From the NCBI RefSeq assembly GCF_001905905.1, contig NZ_LIVT01000001.1, forward strand, positions 310,001 through 374,000: a stretch of 64,000 bases of DNA, in the 5' to 3' direction. Shown here in pieces: positions 1-9,271 of this stretch. Source of the DNA: Streptomyces sp. CB02366 (GTDB lineage: Bacteria > Actinomycetota > Actinomycetes > Streptomycetales > Streptomycetaceae). Below the pieces are notes generated by a model that was not told where the DNA came from, made no database searches, and saw only the letters and a program-made list of their open reading frames with translations. The position numbers and the translations under genes were made by a program. The stretch's first letter is position 1. Every line of letters starts with the position of its first letter.

Positions 1-1
1 G

Positions 2-427
2 CAGCTGCGCGTCCAGGAGCCCGGTCTGGCCGCTCAGCTGGGTCTGGAGGACCCCGGCTCCTCCGTCGCCGCCCTCACCCCGATCGAGCAGGACGAGCTG
101 CCGCCGGGCACCGCGCTCGACGACTTCCTCGCCACCATCGCCTGGCCCGACGCGGTGGTCGGCTGCGCCATGACCGTGGAACGGCTGATGCTGCCGCCGT
201 CCGCCGAGGCCTCCGTGCCGGAGGGTCTCAGCGACCGGCAGTTGACGAAATGGGTGGCCGACCACCCCGACCGGCAGGAGGTGCGGATGACGGTGGCCGT
301 CCTGCGGGACGGGGCCCGCGAGTCCGCCGTACGGCTGCGCGAGAAGGACTCGCCCACCGAGGTGCTGACCGGCTCCGGCCTGGTGCCCGGCCTCGCCGAC
401 GCGCTCGCGGCGACGTTCGAGTCCTGA
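2..427 (+). CDS. PPA1309-type family protein, C-terminal part (truncated by window edge)
   Basis: Frame 2 is open from the first base to TGA at 425-427, so about 141 C-terminal residues are present and the start lies outside the window. The visible part has an acidic stretch and the segment TIAWPDAVVGCAM, then a basic, charged C-terminus. I recognise it as the small soluble actinobacterial family often labelled PPA1309, which commonly sits beside the YlbL-type protease gene that follows here on the opposite strand. No catalytic motif is visible and the function is unknown. The family name is from memory; the coding call is firm from codon bias and context. Confidence 0.72.
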   Translation, partial: QLRVQEPGLAAQLGLEDPGSSVAALTPIEQDELPPGTALDDFLATIAWPDAVVGCAMTVERLMLPPSAEASVPEGLSDRQLTKWVADHPDRQEVRMTVAVLRDGARESAVRLREKDSPTEVLTGSGLVPGLADALAATFES

Positions 428-474
428 TCCGGCCGCTGCCCGGGAGCCCTCGCGGGCCCCGGGCGGCGCGGCCG

Positions 475-1587
475 TCAGCCGGTCGAGCAGCTGGGCAGGC
501 CAGCGGTCTTCCCCATGCGGATCAGCTCCATCGACTTCGTGGCGTCCTCGACGGTCTTGACCCGCACCAGGGTGAGTCCGTCGGGCGTGTCGGCCGCGGC
601 CGAGGCACAGTTGTCGTCGGGCGTGAGGAAGTAGCGGGCCCCGGCCTCGCGGGCGGCGACCAGCTTCATGGTGATGCCGCCGATCGGGCCGACCTCGCCC
701 GCGTCGTCGATGGTGCCGGTGCCCGCGACGAACGTGCCGCCGGTCAGATCGCCCGGGGTGAGCTTGTCGATGATGCCCAGGGAGAACATCAGCCCGGCGC
801 TGGGGCCGCCGACGTCGGCGAGTTTGATGTCGATCTCGAACGGGAACGTGTGGTCGGTCCCGGCCCTGATGCCGACGATCGCCCGGCCCTCGCCGCCCGC
901 CTCGCCCTCGCCCTGGTCGGGGGCCTTCACCGTCTTGACGGTGATCTTCTCGCCGCCCTCGGGGGCGCGGCCGGCCTTCTCGGCGGCGGCGGCCTCCTTC
1001 GCCGGCACGATGGTGAAGACGACGTTCTCGCCGGGGCGGTGCTGGGTGACGAGCTTCGCCACGTCGTCGGGCTCCTTGACCGCCGTGCCGTCGACGGCCT
1101 TGATCACGTCGCCCGCGTGCAGCCTGCCCTCGGAGGGACTGCCCTTGACCACGGTGGAGACCACGACCTGGGTGGCGACCGGGATGTCCAGTTGCTTCAG
1201 GGCCGCCACCTTGGCGCTCTCCTGGGACTGGCTGAACTCCTCGGCGTTCTCCTGGGTGGACTGTTCCTCGGTCTTCCCGTTCGGGTAGAGCGTGTCGTGC
1301 GGGACCACGACGCTGTCGTGGGCCAGCCAGCCGTAGACGGCCTCGACGATGTTCATCCGGTACTCCGCCCCGGTGACGCGGACCGTCGTCATGTTGAGAT
1401 GGCCGGAAGCCGGGTACGTCTTGCGACCGGAGATCTGCAGGACGGGCTCGCCGCGCGCGTCGCCCAGGGTGTTCACCGTCGGTCCGGGGGACATCTCCGC
1501 ATACGGCACTTTGATCAGCACGCCTGCGCAGAGCAGCGCGATGAGGACGAGGGTGGAGGCGAGCATCGTCGCGGTGCGGCGTGGCAT
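475..1587 (-). CDS. YlbL-like PDZ / Lon-type (S16) membrane protease
   Basis: 370 residues starting at an ATG with one N-terminal membrane segment (about residues 7-26), so the bulk faces outside the membrane. A PDZ-like region occupies roughly residues 140-210 and a Lon-type proteolytic domain follows. The S16 dyad is visible: Ser263 in GGPSAGLMF and Lys308 in GGITMKLVAA. The architecture matches B. subtilis YlbL and mycobacterial Rv3194c, which lack the ATPase domain of Lon. It is convergent with the preceding gene; an imperfect GC-rich hairpin at about 432-470 lies between the two stops. Substrate is unknown; envelope protein quality control is inferred from the family. Confidence 0.9.
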   Translation of the reverse strand: MPRRTATMLASTLVLIALLCAGVLIKVPYAEMSPGPTVNTLGDARGEPVLQISGRKTYPASGHLNMTTVRVTGAEYRMNIVEAVYGWLAHDSVVVPHDTLYPNGKTEEQSTQENAEEFSQSQESAKVAALKQLDIPVATQVVVSTVVKGSPSEGRLHAGDVIKAVDGTAVKEPDDVAKLVTQHRPGENVVFTIVPAKEAAAAEKAGRAPEGGEKITVKTVKAPDQGEGEAGGEGRAIVGIRAGTDHTFPFEIDIKLADVGGPSAGLMFSLGIIDKLTPGDLTGGTFVAGTGTIDDAGEVGPIGGITMKLVAAREAGARYFLTPDDNCASAAADTPDGLTLVRVKTVEDATKSMELIRMGKTAGLPSCSTG

Positions 1588-1688
1588 GGAACGACAGTAC
1601 GGGAAGGGCCTGTCAGTGCACCGCAGGGGCCGGTCCGTCCGGGGGCGACCGGAACGCGGCGGAAGACGTCACGCGGCGTGCGTCGGTC

Positions 1689-1859
1689 TCAGGCGGCCTC
1701 GGAACCGGAATGCGATTTGGCCATCGCGTCGCGGAAACGGGCGTAGCCGGCGAGTTCGGTGACATCGCCGGTCGTTCGATTGCGGGCGGCCCAACCCGCC
1801 CATATCGCACCGCCGACAGCAGCTATGACAGGAATCAACAGCCAAGCGAGTGCCGCCAT
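1689..1859 (-). CDS. small single-pass membrane protein
   Basis: 56 residues. The ATG at 1859 is preferred over an in-frame ATG at 1877 because AGGGAGG lies 5 bases upstream of it. Residues 4-26 (LAWLLIPVIAAVGGAIWAGW) form one hydrophobic helix, followed by a short polar tail rich in Arg, Thr and Ser. It looks like a conserved Streptomyces small membrane protein; I do not recognise a function. It lies about 100 bases upstream of the YlbL-like protease on the same strand, so the two may be co-transcribed. Confidence 0.7.
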   Translation of the reverse strand: MAALAWLLIPVIAAVGGAIWAGWAARNRTTGDVTELAGYARFRDAMAKSHSGSEAA

Positions 1860-1985
1860 CACGACCTCCCTACCCATGAGCGACCGGGTACCCCGATCAG
1901 CAGATTAACGATCCGGAAGACCAACGCTCATGGCGGGGGTGCGGTTACGCAAATCGGGGCCGATGCGTCTCCGTACGGTTTGCGA

Positions 1986-2447
<462 letters not shown>

Positions 2448-2558
2448 GCCCCCATCGTGCCGTACGGCTCCGACAACCTGGAATTGCCTCATCCACCGGC
2501 GGCGGTGCGGTCCGTTTGGAGTCTCCTACAGGCGTCGCCGGACGTGCCGGCGGGTGGG

Positions 2559-3710
2559 TCAGATGCGGCGGCGGGCCTTGCGGGCACGGCGGACCACCGC
2601 GGCGGCGCCGAGGAGCGCGACCGTGGCTCCGGCGGCCCCGGCGGCGGTGGCGTCCTTGCGGCCCAGGCGTCGTCCGGCGACGGTGTGGCGGCCCTCGACC
2701 TCTTCGAGGAGGGCGCCGAGCACCTCCTCGTTCGTCCACTTCGGGCGCCATCCCGCGTCGTGCAGCCGGCTGACGCTGACGACCCAGGGGTGCATGGTGT
2801 ACGCCAGGTCGCCCGCCGGGGACGGGGTGAGGCCGATCCGGTGGAGCCGGGCGGCGGCCCCGAGCGCGACGGCGGAGGGCAGCTCCATCCGGCGTACGCC
2901 GCTCAGCTCCTCGACCTCGTCCTGTTCCAGCCAGCCGTCGCAGCCCACCGCGAACTCGCCGTCGATCTTCTCCAGCGCGGCGTACTCCAACGCCGTCACC
3001 AGGTCCTCGACGTGACAGAACTGCCAGGTGGGGCGCGATCCGGCGACGACCAGGAGGCGCGGGGACTCGAAGTAGCGGGTCAGGGCGGTGTCGGTGCCGC
3101 CGACCAGGACGGCGGGGCGTACGACGGTCACGTTGAGGCCGGGGTGGGCGCGCGGGGCACGGCGGCCGAGCCGCTCGATCTCCAGGAGGTCGCCGACGCC
3201 GGTGGCCTCGGCGGTGGCCCGCAGCTCGGCATCCTCCGAGAGCGGCACGTCGTTGTCGGCGAGCGCTCCGTAGACCATCGCCGAGGTGCACAGCACGACC
3301 CGGTGGACCCCGGCGGCGGCCGCCGCGGTGAGCACGGTCTGCGTTCCACGTACGTTGTACGCGGTGCGGGCGGCGGGGTCGGTCTCCAGGTCGAGGTCGA
3401 GGGCCAGGTGCACGACGACGTCCGCTCCGCGCAGCTTCTCGGCGATGGCCGGGTCGCGGACGTCCAGGATGTGCCAGGTCGCCTCGGAGACCTCACCGCG
3501 ACGCTCGTCGATGGCGATGACCTGCTTGATCTCGTCGGATGCGGCGAGGTGGGCGGTCAGCAGGTCGCCGATGCCGGTGGCGGCGCCGGTGACCGCGACG
3601 ACGGGGCCCCGGTTCCGGCGGCTCCTGGGACGTTTTTCTTCGGGTGTGCTCGCGGGCGGGGGGTCGGTCGGGTTTCGCGCTGCGCGAACCTGCGGATCTG
3701 GGGAACTCAC
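2559..3710 (-). CDS. NAD-dependent epimerase/dehydratase (SDR, extended type)
   Basis: 383 residues from the GTG at 3710, with GGAGA seven bases upstream. After a Pro/Arg-rich tail of about 35 residues, the Rossmann motif GAATGIGD follows VVAVT, then ILDVRD, VVHLALDLD and a tyrosine in SAMVYG. A VRPAVLVGG block marks the substrate side. The C-terminus is Ala-rich and ends in a basic patch (RRARKARRRI), perhaps a membrane-proximal helix. A sugar-nucleotide or sterol-like substrate is possible but not decidable. The gene is divergent from the zincin gene at 3902, leaving about 190 bases for two promoters. Confidence 0.85.
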   Translation of the reverse strand: MSSPDPQVRAARNPTDPPPASTPEEKRPRSRRNRGPVVAVTGAATGIGDLLTAHLAASDEIKQVIAIDERRGEVSEATWHILDVRDPAIAEKLRGADVVVHLALDLDLETDPAARTAYNVRGTQTVLTAAAAAGVHRVVLCTSAMVYGALADNDVPLSEDAELRATAEATGVGDLLEIERLGRRAPRAHPGLNVTVVRPAVLVGGTDTALTRYFESPRLLVVAGSRPTWQFCHVEDLVTALEYAALEKIDGEFAVGCDGWLEQDEVEELSGVRRMELPSAVALGAAARLHRIGLTPSPAGDLAYTMHPWVVSVSRLHDAGWRPKWTNEEVLGALLEEVEGRHTVAGRRLGRKDATAAGAAGATVALLGAAAVVRRARKARRRI

Positions 3711-3901
3711 CGGGCGTCTCCAGCGGTTGTCTTCAGTACGTACCCGACGTGACGCGTACGTACCAGGTGGCGTCCATCCTGCCGCAGGCCGGGAGCCGAG
3801 GGAGCACTGAGGCCCGAAGCGGGCGTGGTGTCTACGCTGGATGGTGATGTCGGGCAGTCGCCGTCGGTTCGAGCCGGCGGCCCTACGAGCCGAGGAAACC
3901 C

Positions 3902-5350
3902 GTGAGTGACACCCCATTCGGATTCGGCCTTCCGCCGGAGGAGCCGGAGAACGGCGACGAGGGCAAGAAGAAGGACCCCACCGAAGGTGGGCAGAGCGCG
4001 GGCGGGCCCGGAAACCCGTTCGGATTCGGGCCGGGGGCGGGCGGGGACAACCCGTTCGCCGCGATGTTCGGCTCGATGAACCCGAACGATCTCGGCGCCG
4101 CCTTCCAGCAGCTCGGCCAGATGCTGAGCTATGAGGGCGGTCCCGTGAACTGGGACATGGCCAAGCAGATCGCCCGCCAGACGGTCTCGCAGGGCACGCC
4201 GGACGGTTCCAAGGACGCCAGTGTCGGTCCCTCGGAGCGCACGGCGGTCGACGAGGCGCTGCGGCTGGCGGACCTCTGGCTGGACGGCGTCACGTCGATG
4301 CCCTCCGGTTCGGTCTCCACCGTGGCCTGGAGCCGGGCGGAGTGGGTCGAGGCGTCGCTGCCCGCCTGGCGGCAGCTGGTCGACCCGGTGGCCGAGCGGG
4401 TGGGCCTGGCGATGGGCGATGTGCTGCCCGAGGAGATGCAGGCCATGGCGGGCCCGCTGATCGGCATGATGCGCTCCATGGGCGGCGCCATGTTCGGCCA
4501 GCAGATCGGGCAGGCCGTGGGCACGCTCGCCGGTGAGGTGGTCGGTTCCACCGACATCGGGCTGCCCCTGGGTCCGGCGGGCAAGGCCGCGCTCCTCCCG
4601 TTGAACGTGGAGAAGTTCGGCAAGGACCTCAGCGTCCCGCAGGACGAGGTCCGGCTGTATCTGGCCCTGCGCGAAGCCGCCCACCAGCGGCTCTTCGCCC
4701 ATGTGCCGTGGCTGCGGTCGCACCTGTTCGGCGCGGTCGAGGCGTACGCCCGTGGGATCAAGGTCGACACCAGCAAGCTGGAGGACGTGGTCGGCCAGTT
4801 CGATCCCTCGCAGCCGGAGCAGCTGCAGGACGCCCTCCAGCAGGGCATGTTCCAGCCCGAGGACACGCCCGAGCAGAAGGCGTCCCTGGCGCGTCTGGAG
4901 ACGGCTCTCGCGCTGGTGGAGGGCTGGGTGGACGCGGTGGTCCACGAGGCCGCGAAGTCCCGGCTGACCTCGTCGGACGCGTTGCGCGAGACGATGCGCA
5001 GGCGCCGTGCCTCCGGCGGTCCGGCCGAGCAGACGTTCGCCACGCTCATCGGCCTCCAGCTGCGCCCGCGCCGGCTGCGGGACGCCTCGCGCCTGTGGGC
5101 CTCGCTCACGGACGCCCGGGGGCTGGAGGGGCGGGACGCGCTCTGGGCCCACCCGGACATGCTGCCGACCGCCGGCGACCTGGACGACCCGGACGGCTTC
5201 GTCCACCACGAGCAGGCCGACTTCTCCGAGCTGGACAGGATGCTCGGCGAGGCCGCGCAGGGCTCGGCCCCGGAGCGGCCGAAGCCCGTCGAGGGCAAGG
5301 ACGACGACGGCGGGGCGGAGGCCCCGGACGAGGACGGCCGCGACCGGTGA
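3902..5350 (+). CDS. zinc-dependent metalloprotease family (zincin_2 / DUF2342)
   Basis: 482 residues from a GTG preceded by GAGGAAA. The first 60 residues are Gly/Pro/Asp-rich with FGFG repeats. A glycine/methionine-rich helical segment (about residues 180-225, AGPLIGMMRSMGGAMFGQ) and the block REAAHQRLFAHVPW follow. The latter is the histidine-containing motif of the zincin_2 family, related to Rv3195, and not a classical HExxH. The C-terminal 50 residues are acidic and probably disordered. Its stop overlaps the start of the next gene (GTGA), indicating translational coupling. Proteolytic activity is a family label and not shown by a canonical motif. Confidence 0.88.
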   Translation: MSDTPFGFGLPPEEPENGDEGKKKDPTEGGQSAGGPGNPFGFGPGAGGDNPFAAMFGSMNPNDLGAAFQQLGQMLSYEGGPVNWDMAKQIARQTVSQGTPDGSKDASVGPSERTAVDEALRLADLWLDGVTSMPSGSVSTVAWSRAEWVEASLPAWRQLVDPVAERVGLAMGDVLPEEMQAMAGPLIGMMRSMGGAMFGQQIGQAVGTLAGEVVGSTDIGLPLGPAGKAALLPLNVEKFGKDLSVPQDEVRLYLALREAAHQRLFAHVPWLRSHLFGAVEAYARGIKVDTSKLEDVVGQFDPSQPEQLQDALQQGMFQPEDTPEQKASLARLETALALVEGWVDAVVHEAAKSRLTSSDALRETMRRRRASGGPAEQTFATLIGLQLRPRRLRDASRLWASLTDARGLEGRDALWAHPDMLPTAGDLDDPDGFVHHEQADFSELDRMLGEAAQGSAPERPKPVEGKDDDGGAEAPDEDGRDR

Positions 5351-5886
5351 CGCTGCACGACGACGCCGTCCTCGTGCTGAAGGGGTACGCCCCCGAGGAC
5401 GCGGCCGGGGGCCAGGCGGAGCTGCGCCGGGTCTACCTCGGCCATCTGGCCGAGCACGACGACGGCATGTGGAAGGCGTGCGGGGCCGGGCATGTGACGG
5501 CCAGCGCCCTGGTGATCGACCCGTCGCGGGGGAAGGTGCTGCTGACCCTGCACCGGAAGCTGCGGATGTGGCTCCAGATGGGCGGCCACTGCGAGCCGCA
5601 GGACGCCACCCTGGAGGCGGCGGCGCTCCGTGAGGCCGCGGAGGAGTCCGGTGTGACGGGGCTGGCCCTGCTGCCCGGCGGGCCCGTCCGGCTGGACCGG
5701 CATCCGATCCCGGCTCCGTGCAACTGGCACCTGGACGTGCAGTACGCGGCGCTGGCCCCCGCCGGGGCGGCGGAGCGGATCAGCGAGGAGTCCCTGGAGC
5801 TGCGCTGGTTCGCGTACGAGGACGTGCCCGGCGTGGCCGACGCGTCCGTGGTGCGCCTGCTGGAGGCGACGCGGGCCCGGCTGTAG
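5347..5886 (+). CDS. Nudix hydrolase
   Basis: 179 residues; the GTG start overlaps the previous stop by four bases. The Nudix box is seen as GGHCEPQDATLEAAALREAA followed by EESG. It matches the pattern with Asp in place of the first Glu and one extra residue before the RE pair, a variant I have seen in this subfamily. The enzyme should cleave a nucleoside diphosphate linked to another moiety with Mg2+; the substrate is not predictable. It is the last gene of a two-gene operon and is followed by a strong bidirectional terminator. Confidence 0.88.
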   Translation: MTLHDDAVLVLKGYAPEDAAGGQAELRRVYLGHLAEHDDGMWKACGAGHVTASALVIDPSRGKVLLTLHRKLRMWLQMGGHCEPQDATLEAAALREAAEESGVTGLALLPGGPVRLDRHPIPAPCNWHLDVQYAALAPAGAAERISEESLELRWFAYEDVPGVADASVVRLLEATRARL

Positions 5887-5905
5887 CAGCCGCTCGGAGG
5901 GCAGG

Positions 5906-5941
5906 GGCGAGGGGCGGTCTCCGTGGAGACCGCCCCTCGCC
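5906..5941. terminator. bidirectional transcription terminator
   Basis: A perfect 17-base inverted repeat with a 2-base GT loop lies between the convergent Nudix and AIM24 genes. No U-tract is present, as is usual for Streptomyces hairpin terminators. Confidence 0.85.
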
Positions 5942-5961
5942 GTCGTGTGCCGCCGCGCCGG

Positions 5962-6717
5962 TCAGTTCCAGGCGTTGTTCTGGTTCTGGCCGTGGGAGCC
6001 CTGCTGGCCCATGCCGAACTGGGCGCGGGCCCCCTGGCCGATCTGGGCGTTCTGCGGGGGCATGACCTCACTCGGCTGGACCAGCGCGAAGCCCTGGCCG
6101 AGGAAGCTCAGCTCCCAGCCCTCCCCCGTGTCGCCGCGACGCCGGAAGACGCCCGAGGAGTGCGTCTGGGCCTGCATCTGCACGCGCAGGGAGCTGGACC
6201 AGGCGACGATCGCGTCCGCGTCCACGTTGACGTACTTGTCGGGTGTGACCTGCATCATCAGCGGCTGGCCCGAGGTCATCAGGGCGACCTTGCCCGTACC
6301 GGAGATGTTGAGCTGGTACTTGCCGCTGCCGGAGATCCCGTACTGGCTGTCCACGGCGATGACCTCGGTGTGGAGCGAGGAGTCGAGCGCGAGGACGTAG
6401 GAGCTGTCCACCGTCATCCCCTCGCGGTCGACGTCCACGACGTGGATGTACTGCGCGAGGTTGGCGAGGTAGACGGTGCCCTGGCCGGACACGCGCATCA
6501 GGTCGAGGCCCTCGCCGGTGCGCGCCCGGGCCCGGCGCTGTCCCTGGGACTGGTATTCGCCGTCGAAGTCCATCAGGCCCTGGTAGGCGACCATGGCGCC
6601 CTTGCGGGCGAGGACGTCGTCGTGACCGGTCAGCGCCACCCGCAGGAGCTGCGGGTTCTGGATCGCGTACCGGTCCTGGCTCTGCTGCTCGGTGTGGCTG
6701 AAAAGCGGACTCTGCAT
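5962..6717 (-). CDS. AIM24 family protein (third gene of the trio)
   Basis: 251 residues from the ATG at 6717, with a GGAGGG site upstream. The body is a repetitive beta-rich AIM24 fold: GAMVAYQGLMDF, GQGTVYLANLAQYIHVVDVD, ISGTGKVALMTSG and a final GWELSFLGQGFALVQPSEV. The C-terminal 30 residues are Gln/Gly/Asn-rich and probably disordered. AIM24 proteins are soluble or membrane-associated proteins of unknown function, named after a mitochondrial homologue. It is the last gene of a minus-strand run of three AIM24 paralogues that read in the same direction with spacings of about 10-20 bases, clearly one operon. Confidence 0.88.
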   Translation of the reverse strand: MQSPLFSHTEQQSQDRYAIQNPQLLRVALTGHDDVLARKGAMVAYQGLMDFDGEYQSQGQRRARARTGEGLDLMRVSGQGTVYLANLAQYIHVVDVDREGMTVDSSYVLALDSSLHTEVIAVDSQYGISGSGKYQLNISGTGKVALMTSGQPLMMQVTPDKYVNVDADAIVAWSSSLRVQMQAQTHSSGVFRRRGDTGEGWELSFLGQGFALVQPSEVMPPQNAQIGQGARAQFGMGQQGSHGQNQNNAWN

Positions 6718-6736
6718 GGTGTGGACTCCCTCCCCG

Positions 6737-7417
6737 TCAGTTCCGGATCCGCAGGCGGTCCGTGCTGTCCTCGCTCGGCTGGACGACGACGATGCCCTGG
6801 CCGGAGAAGGCCATCTGGTACGCCTCGCCACTGCCCCGGCCGATCAGCGAGCCGGCCTTGAAGCTGCGCTTGCCCTTCACCTTGAGGTTCGGGGACCAGG
6901 CGACGAGCGCGTCCGGGTCGACGTACGTCTCGTCCTCGCCGCGTCCGCAGTCGACGACGATCGGGGTGCCCCGCGAGGTGATGGCGACCCATCCGGTGCC
7001 CTGGACGACCACGTTCCACAGGCCCTGTCCGGCGAACTTGGCCATCCCCTTCACCTTCTCGACGCCCCAGGTGAGGTGGGCGTCGAAGGCGAGGAGGTTG
7101 GTGCCGTTGACCGAGATGGAGTCGTTGTCGAGGTTGATGACGACCACGTCGGCGCCGTAGTCGGCGAGGTAGAGCAACCCGTCGCCGGAGCACTTCATAA
7201 CGGGGGCGCCCTCGCCGGTGATCCACTGGGAGGCGATCTGCCGGACCGCGGGCGGGTTGGGCTCGTACTGGATGAAGCCCTCGTACGCCACCATCGATCC
7301 GGTGCGCGCGAAGAGGTCCTGCCCGGAGGCCATGGCGACCTTGAGCATGGTCTTGCCGTGGTTCTCCATCCGGGCCGTGACGGGGGTCGGGGCGTAGCCC
7401 GCGAGTTGCTGGTTCAT
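6737..7417 (-). CDS. AIM24 family protein (second gene of the trio)
   Basis: 226 residues from an ATG at 7417. It shares with its neighbours the recurring AIM24 blocks: GSMVAYEGFIQYE, GDGLLYLADYGADVVVI, VQGTGWVAITSRGTP and the C-terminal FSGQGIVVVQPSE. It sits 11 bases downstream of the TerD-AIM24 gene and 19 bases upstream of the third AIM24 gene. The three paralogues are diverged enough to suggest separate roles, perhaps a hetero-oligomer. No catalytic residues or membrane helices are visible. Confidence 0.88.
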   Translation of the reverse strand: MNQQLAGYAPTPVTARMENHGKTMLKVAMASGQDLFARTGSMVAYEGFIQYEPNPPAVRQIASQWITGEGAPVMKCSGDGLLYLADYGADVVVINLDNDSISVNGTNLLAFDAHLTWGVEKVKGMAKFAGQGLWNVVVQGTGWVAITSRGTPIVVDCGRGEDETYVDPDALVAWSPNLKVKGKRSFKAGSLIGRGSGEAYQMAFSGQGIVVVQPSEDSTDRLRIRN

Positions 7418-7428
7418 GACGGGCTCCC

Positions 7429-9075
7429 TCAGACCTCGTAGGGCTGGACGACGATGAAGTTGCCGGGGGCTCCCCGGAACTGGAGGTTCACGGTCTCCCC
7501 GCTGTGTCCGGGGTACGCGTTGCGGCGCAGCCGGACCTGGCTGGAGACGATCACCTGGGAGGCGGCAGACCAGGCGACGACGGCGTTGCAGTCGGCGAAC
7601 GTGGTGGGCGTGACCGGCAGGACGACCGGCGTGCCGTGCGTCTTCACGACCACCGTGCCGGTGCCGTGGAACTGCATGGTGAACAGTGCGCCACCGGGGA
7701 TGCCGTGTCCCTCGACCCGGCGGACCTCGTACTGGAGGGATTCGTCGAAGGCGAGGACGTTCTCGGCGGAGACGCAGATGGCGTCGCCCTGCAGTTCGAT
7801 CGGGTGCAGTTGCGAACCCTCCTCGGCGAGGAAGACCTGGCCGCGGCCGGTACAGCGCATCAGCTGCATCTCCTGGCCGGTGGCGTTCCCCACGGCCCGG
7901 CCGACGAAACCGGCGCCCTTGTAACCGAAGTCCACCTTGCCCTGGTACATCACCATGCTGCCCTGGCGGGCCAGGACCCCGGCTCCGCCCATGGTCAGAT
8001 CGACCCGCATGAGCTGCTGGTTCTGCGGGGTCCAGCGCTGCCCGGTCGCGGTCTCCTTGTACGGCTGCAGCGCCGCCTGGAGCCCGGCGCCCCCGGTCGG
8101 CACACCCTGGGGAACGCCGTGCGGCGCGCCCGGGGGCTGCTGGCCGTACGGGGACGGGGCGGGCCGGCCGAAGGGCGCGGGCGCCTGCTGGCCGAAGGGC
8201 GGGGCGGGCGGGGTGCCCTGCCCCGGGGCCTGGCCGAATTGCGGTGGCTGGGGCTGGCCGTACGGGGACGGAGCCTGCGGAGCCATGGGCGACTGCGGAG
8301 GCTGAGGGGCCAGGGGGGCCGCCATCGTGGGGGCCGCGTGTACGGGGTGCTGCGGGGCGGGCGGCGGGATGGGAGCGCCCGGGGCACCGAAGGACGGGGC
8401 GGGCTGCGGGGCCTGGGGAACCGGCGGGGCCCCGAAGGCGGGAGGGGGCTGAGGGGCGGCCGGGGCGCCGAAGGCGGGGGGCGCGGCAGCCTGGGCCGGC
8501 GGGGCGAAACCCGGGGCGGCGGGGGCCGCCGCGGGCGGGGCCTCCTCCTCGGCGACCTCGCCGCCGAAGTTCTTCAGGAGCGCTTCGAGACCGCCGTCGA
8601 AACCCTGGCCGACGGCGGCGAAACGCCAGACGTCCTTCAGGTAGAAGTCGCCGAGCATCACCGCGCGCTCGGTGGTGAACTCCGATCCGGTGAAGGAGTA
8701 CCGCACCACCTCCTCACCGCCCGCCACGATCCGGATGTACCCCGGGCCGATCTGGGACATCTGCCCCGCGCCGTCGAGCGTCGCGGTGAAGGAGAGCTTG
8801 TGGATGGCCGCCGGAATGCGGTCGAGCGTGACGCGGAAGGACTCGGTGTCGCCCGACTGCGCGCCGAGCAGCTGGATGGATTCCTCGGGCGATTTCGGCT
8901 GGTTGAAGAAGATGAAATACCGGTCGTCGGAAAGCTGCTCGTCGGCGTCGAGGCCGAAGCAGCTGATGTCGAAGGTCAGCCCCGGGGCCGCGATCTGCAC
9001 GCCCACGTACAGATCCGTCCCTGGCGTGAGGTCACTGATCTTGGCCTTGTGGCCGCGTTGGAATTCCCTGGCCAT
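7429..9075 (-). CDS. TerD domain fused to an AIM24 domain
   Basis: 548 residues from the ATG at 9075. Residues 1-175 are a TerD domain: MAREFQRGHKAKISDL, FDISCFGLDADEQLSDDRY, FFNQP and the late GDFYLKDVWRFAAVGQGF. TerD domains bind calcium and belong to tellurite/stress-response systems. Residues about 180-350 form a Pro/Ala/Gln-rich linker with repeated FGAP and PSPYGQ units. The last 200 residues are an AIM24 domain ending in APGNFIVVQPYEV. This first gene of the operon joins the stress-linked TerD family to AIM24. The linker is probably disordered and may vary between strains. Confidence 0.9.
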   Translation of the reverse strand: MAREFQRGHKAKISDLTPGTDLYVGVQIAAPGLTFDISCFGLDADEQLSDDRYFIFFNQPKSPEESIQLLGAQSGDTESFRVTLDRIPAAIHKLSFTATLDGAGQMSQIGPGYIRIVAGGEEVVRYSFTGSEFTTERAVMLGDFYLKDVWRFAAVGQGFDGGLEALLKNFGGEVAEEEAPPAAAPAAPGFAPPAQAAAPPAFGAPAAPQPPPAFGAPPVPQAPQPAPSFGAPGAPIPPPAPQHPVHAAPTMAAPLAPQPPQSPMAPQAPSPYGQPQPPQFGQAPGQGTPPAPPFGQQAPAPFGRPAPSPYGQQPPGAPHGVPQGVPTGGAGLQAALQPYKETATGQRWTPQNQQLMRVDLTMGGAGVLARQGSMVMYQGKVDFGYKGAGFVGRAVGNATGQEMQLMRCTGRGQVFLAEEGSQLHPIELQGDAICVSAENVLAFDESLQYEVRRVEGHGIPGGALFTMQFHGTGTVVVKTHGTPVVLPVTPTTFADCNAVVAWSAASQVIVSSQVRLRRNAYPGHSGETVNLQFRGAPGNFIVVQPYEV

Positions 9076-9271
9076 GCGTAACGACCGTCCCCCATCCCGA
9101 AGGTAAATGCGTCGCGTCAGGCTAACCGCAAACGACGACAACGAGCCAAGCCGGTACACACCCGGTACAGAATCGGCGCACGGAACGGAACCGGTCGCTC
9201 CTGGGGCCCGGCCACCGCCGCGATCGGGCGTGACAGGCGTCGCCCGGCAGGCGGCGGTGGGACGACGGGCC

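Noticed and set aside
250..1746. 498-codon plus-strand frame
   Set aside because: It overlaps the YlbL-like protease antisense and begins inside another frame of the first gene; composition is low complexity.
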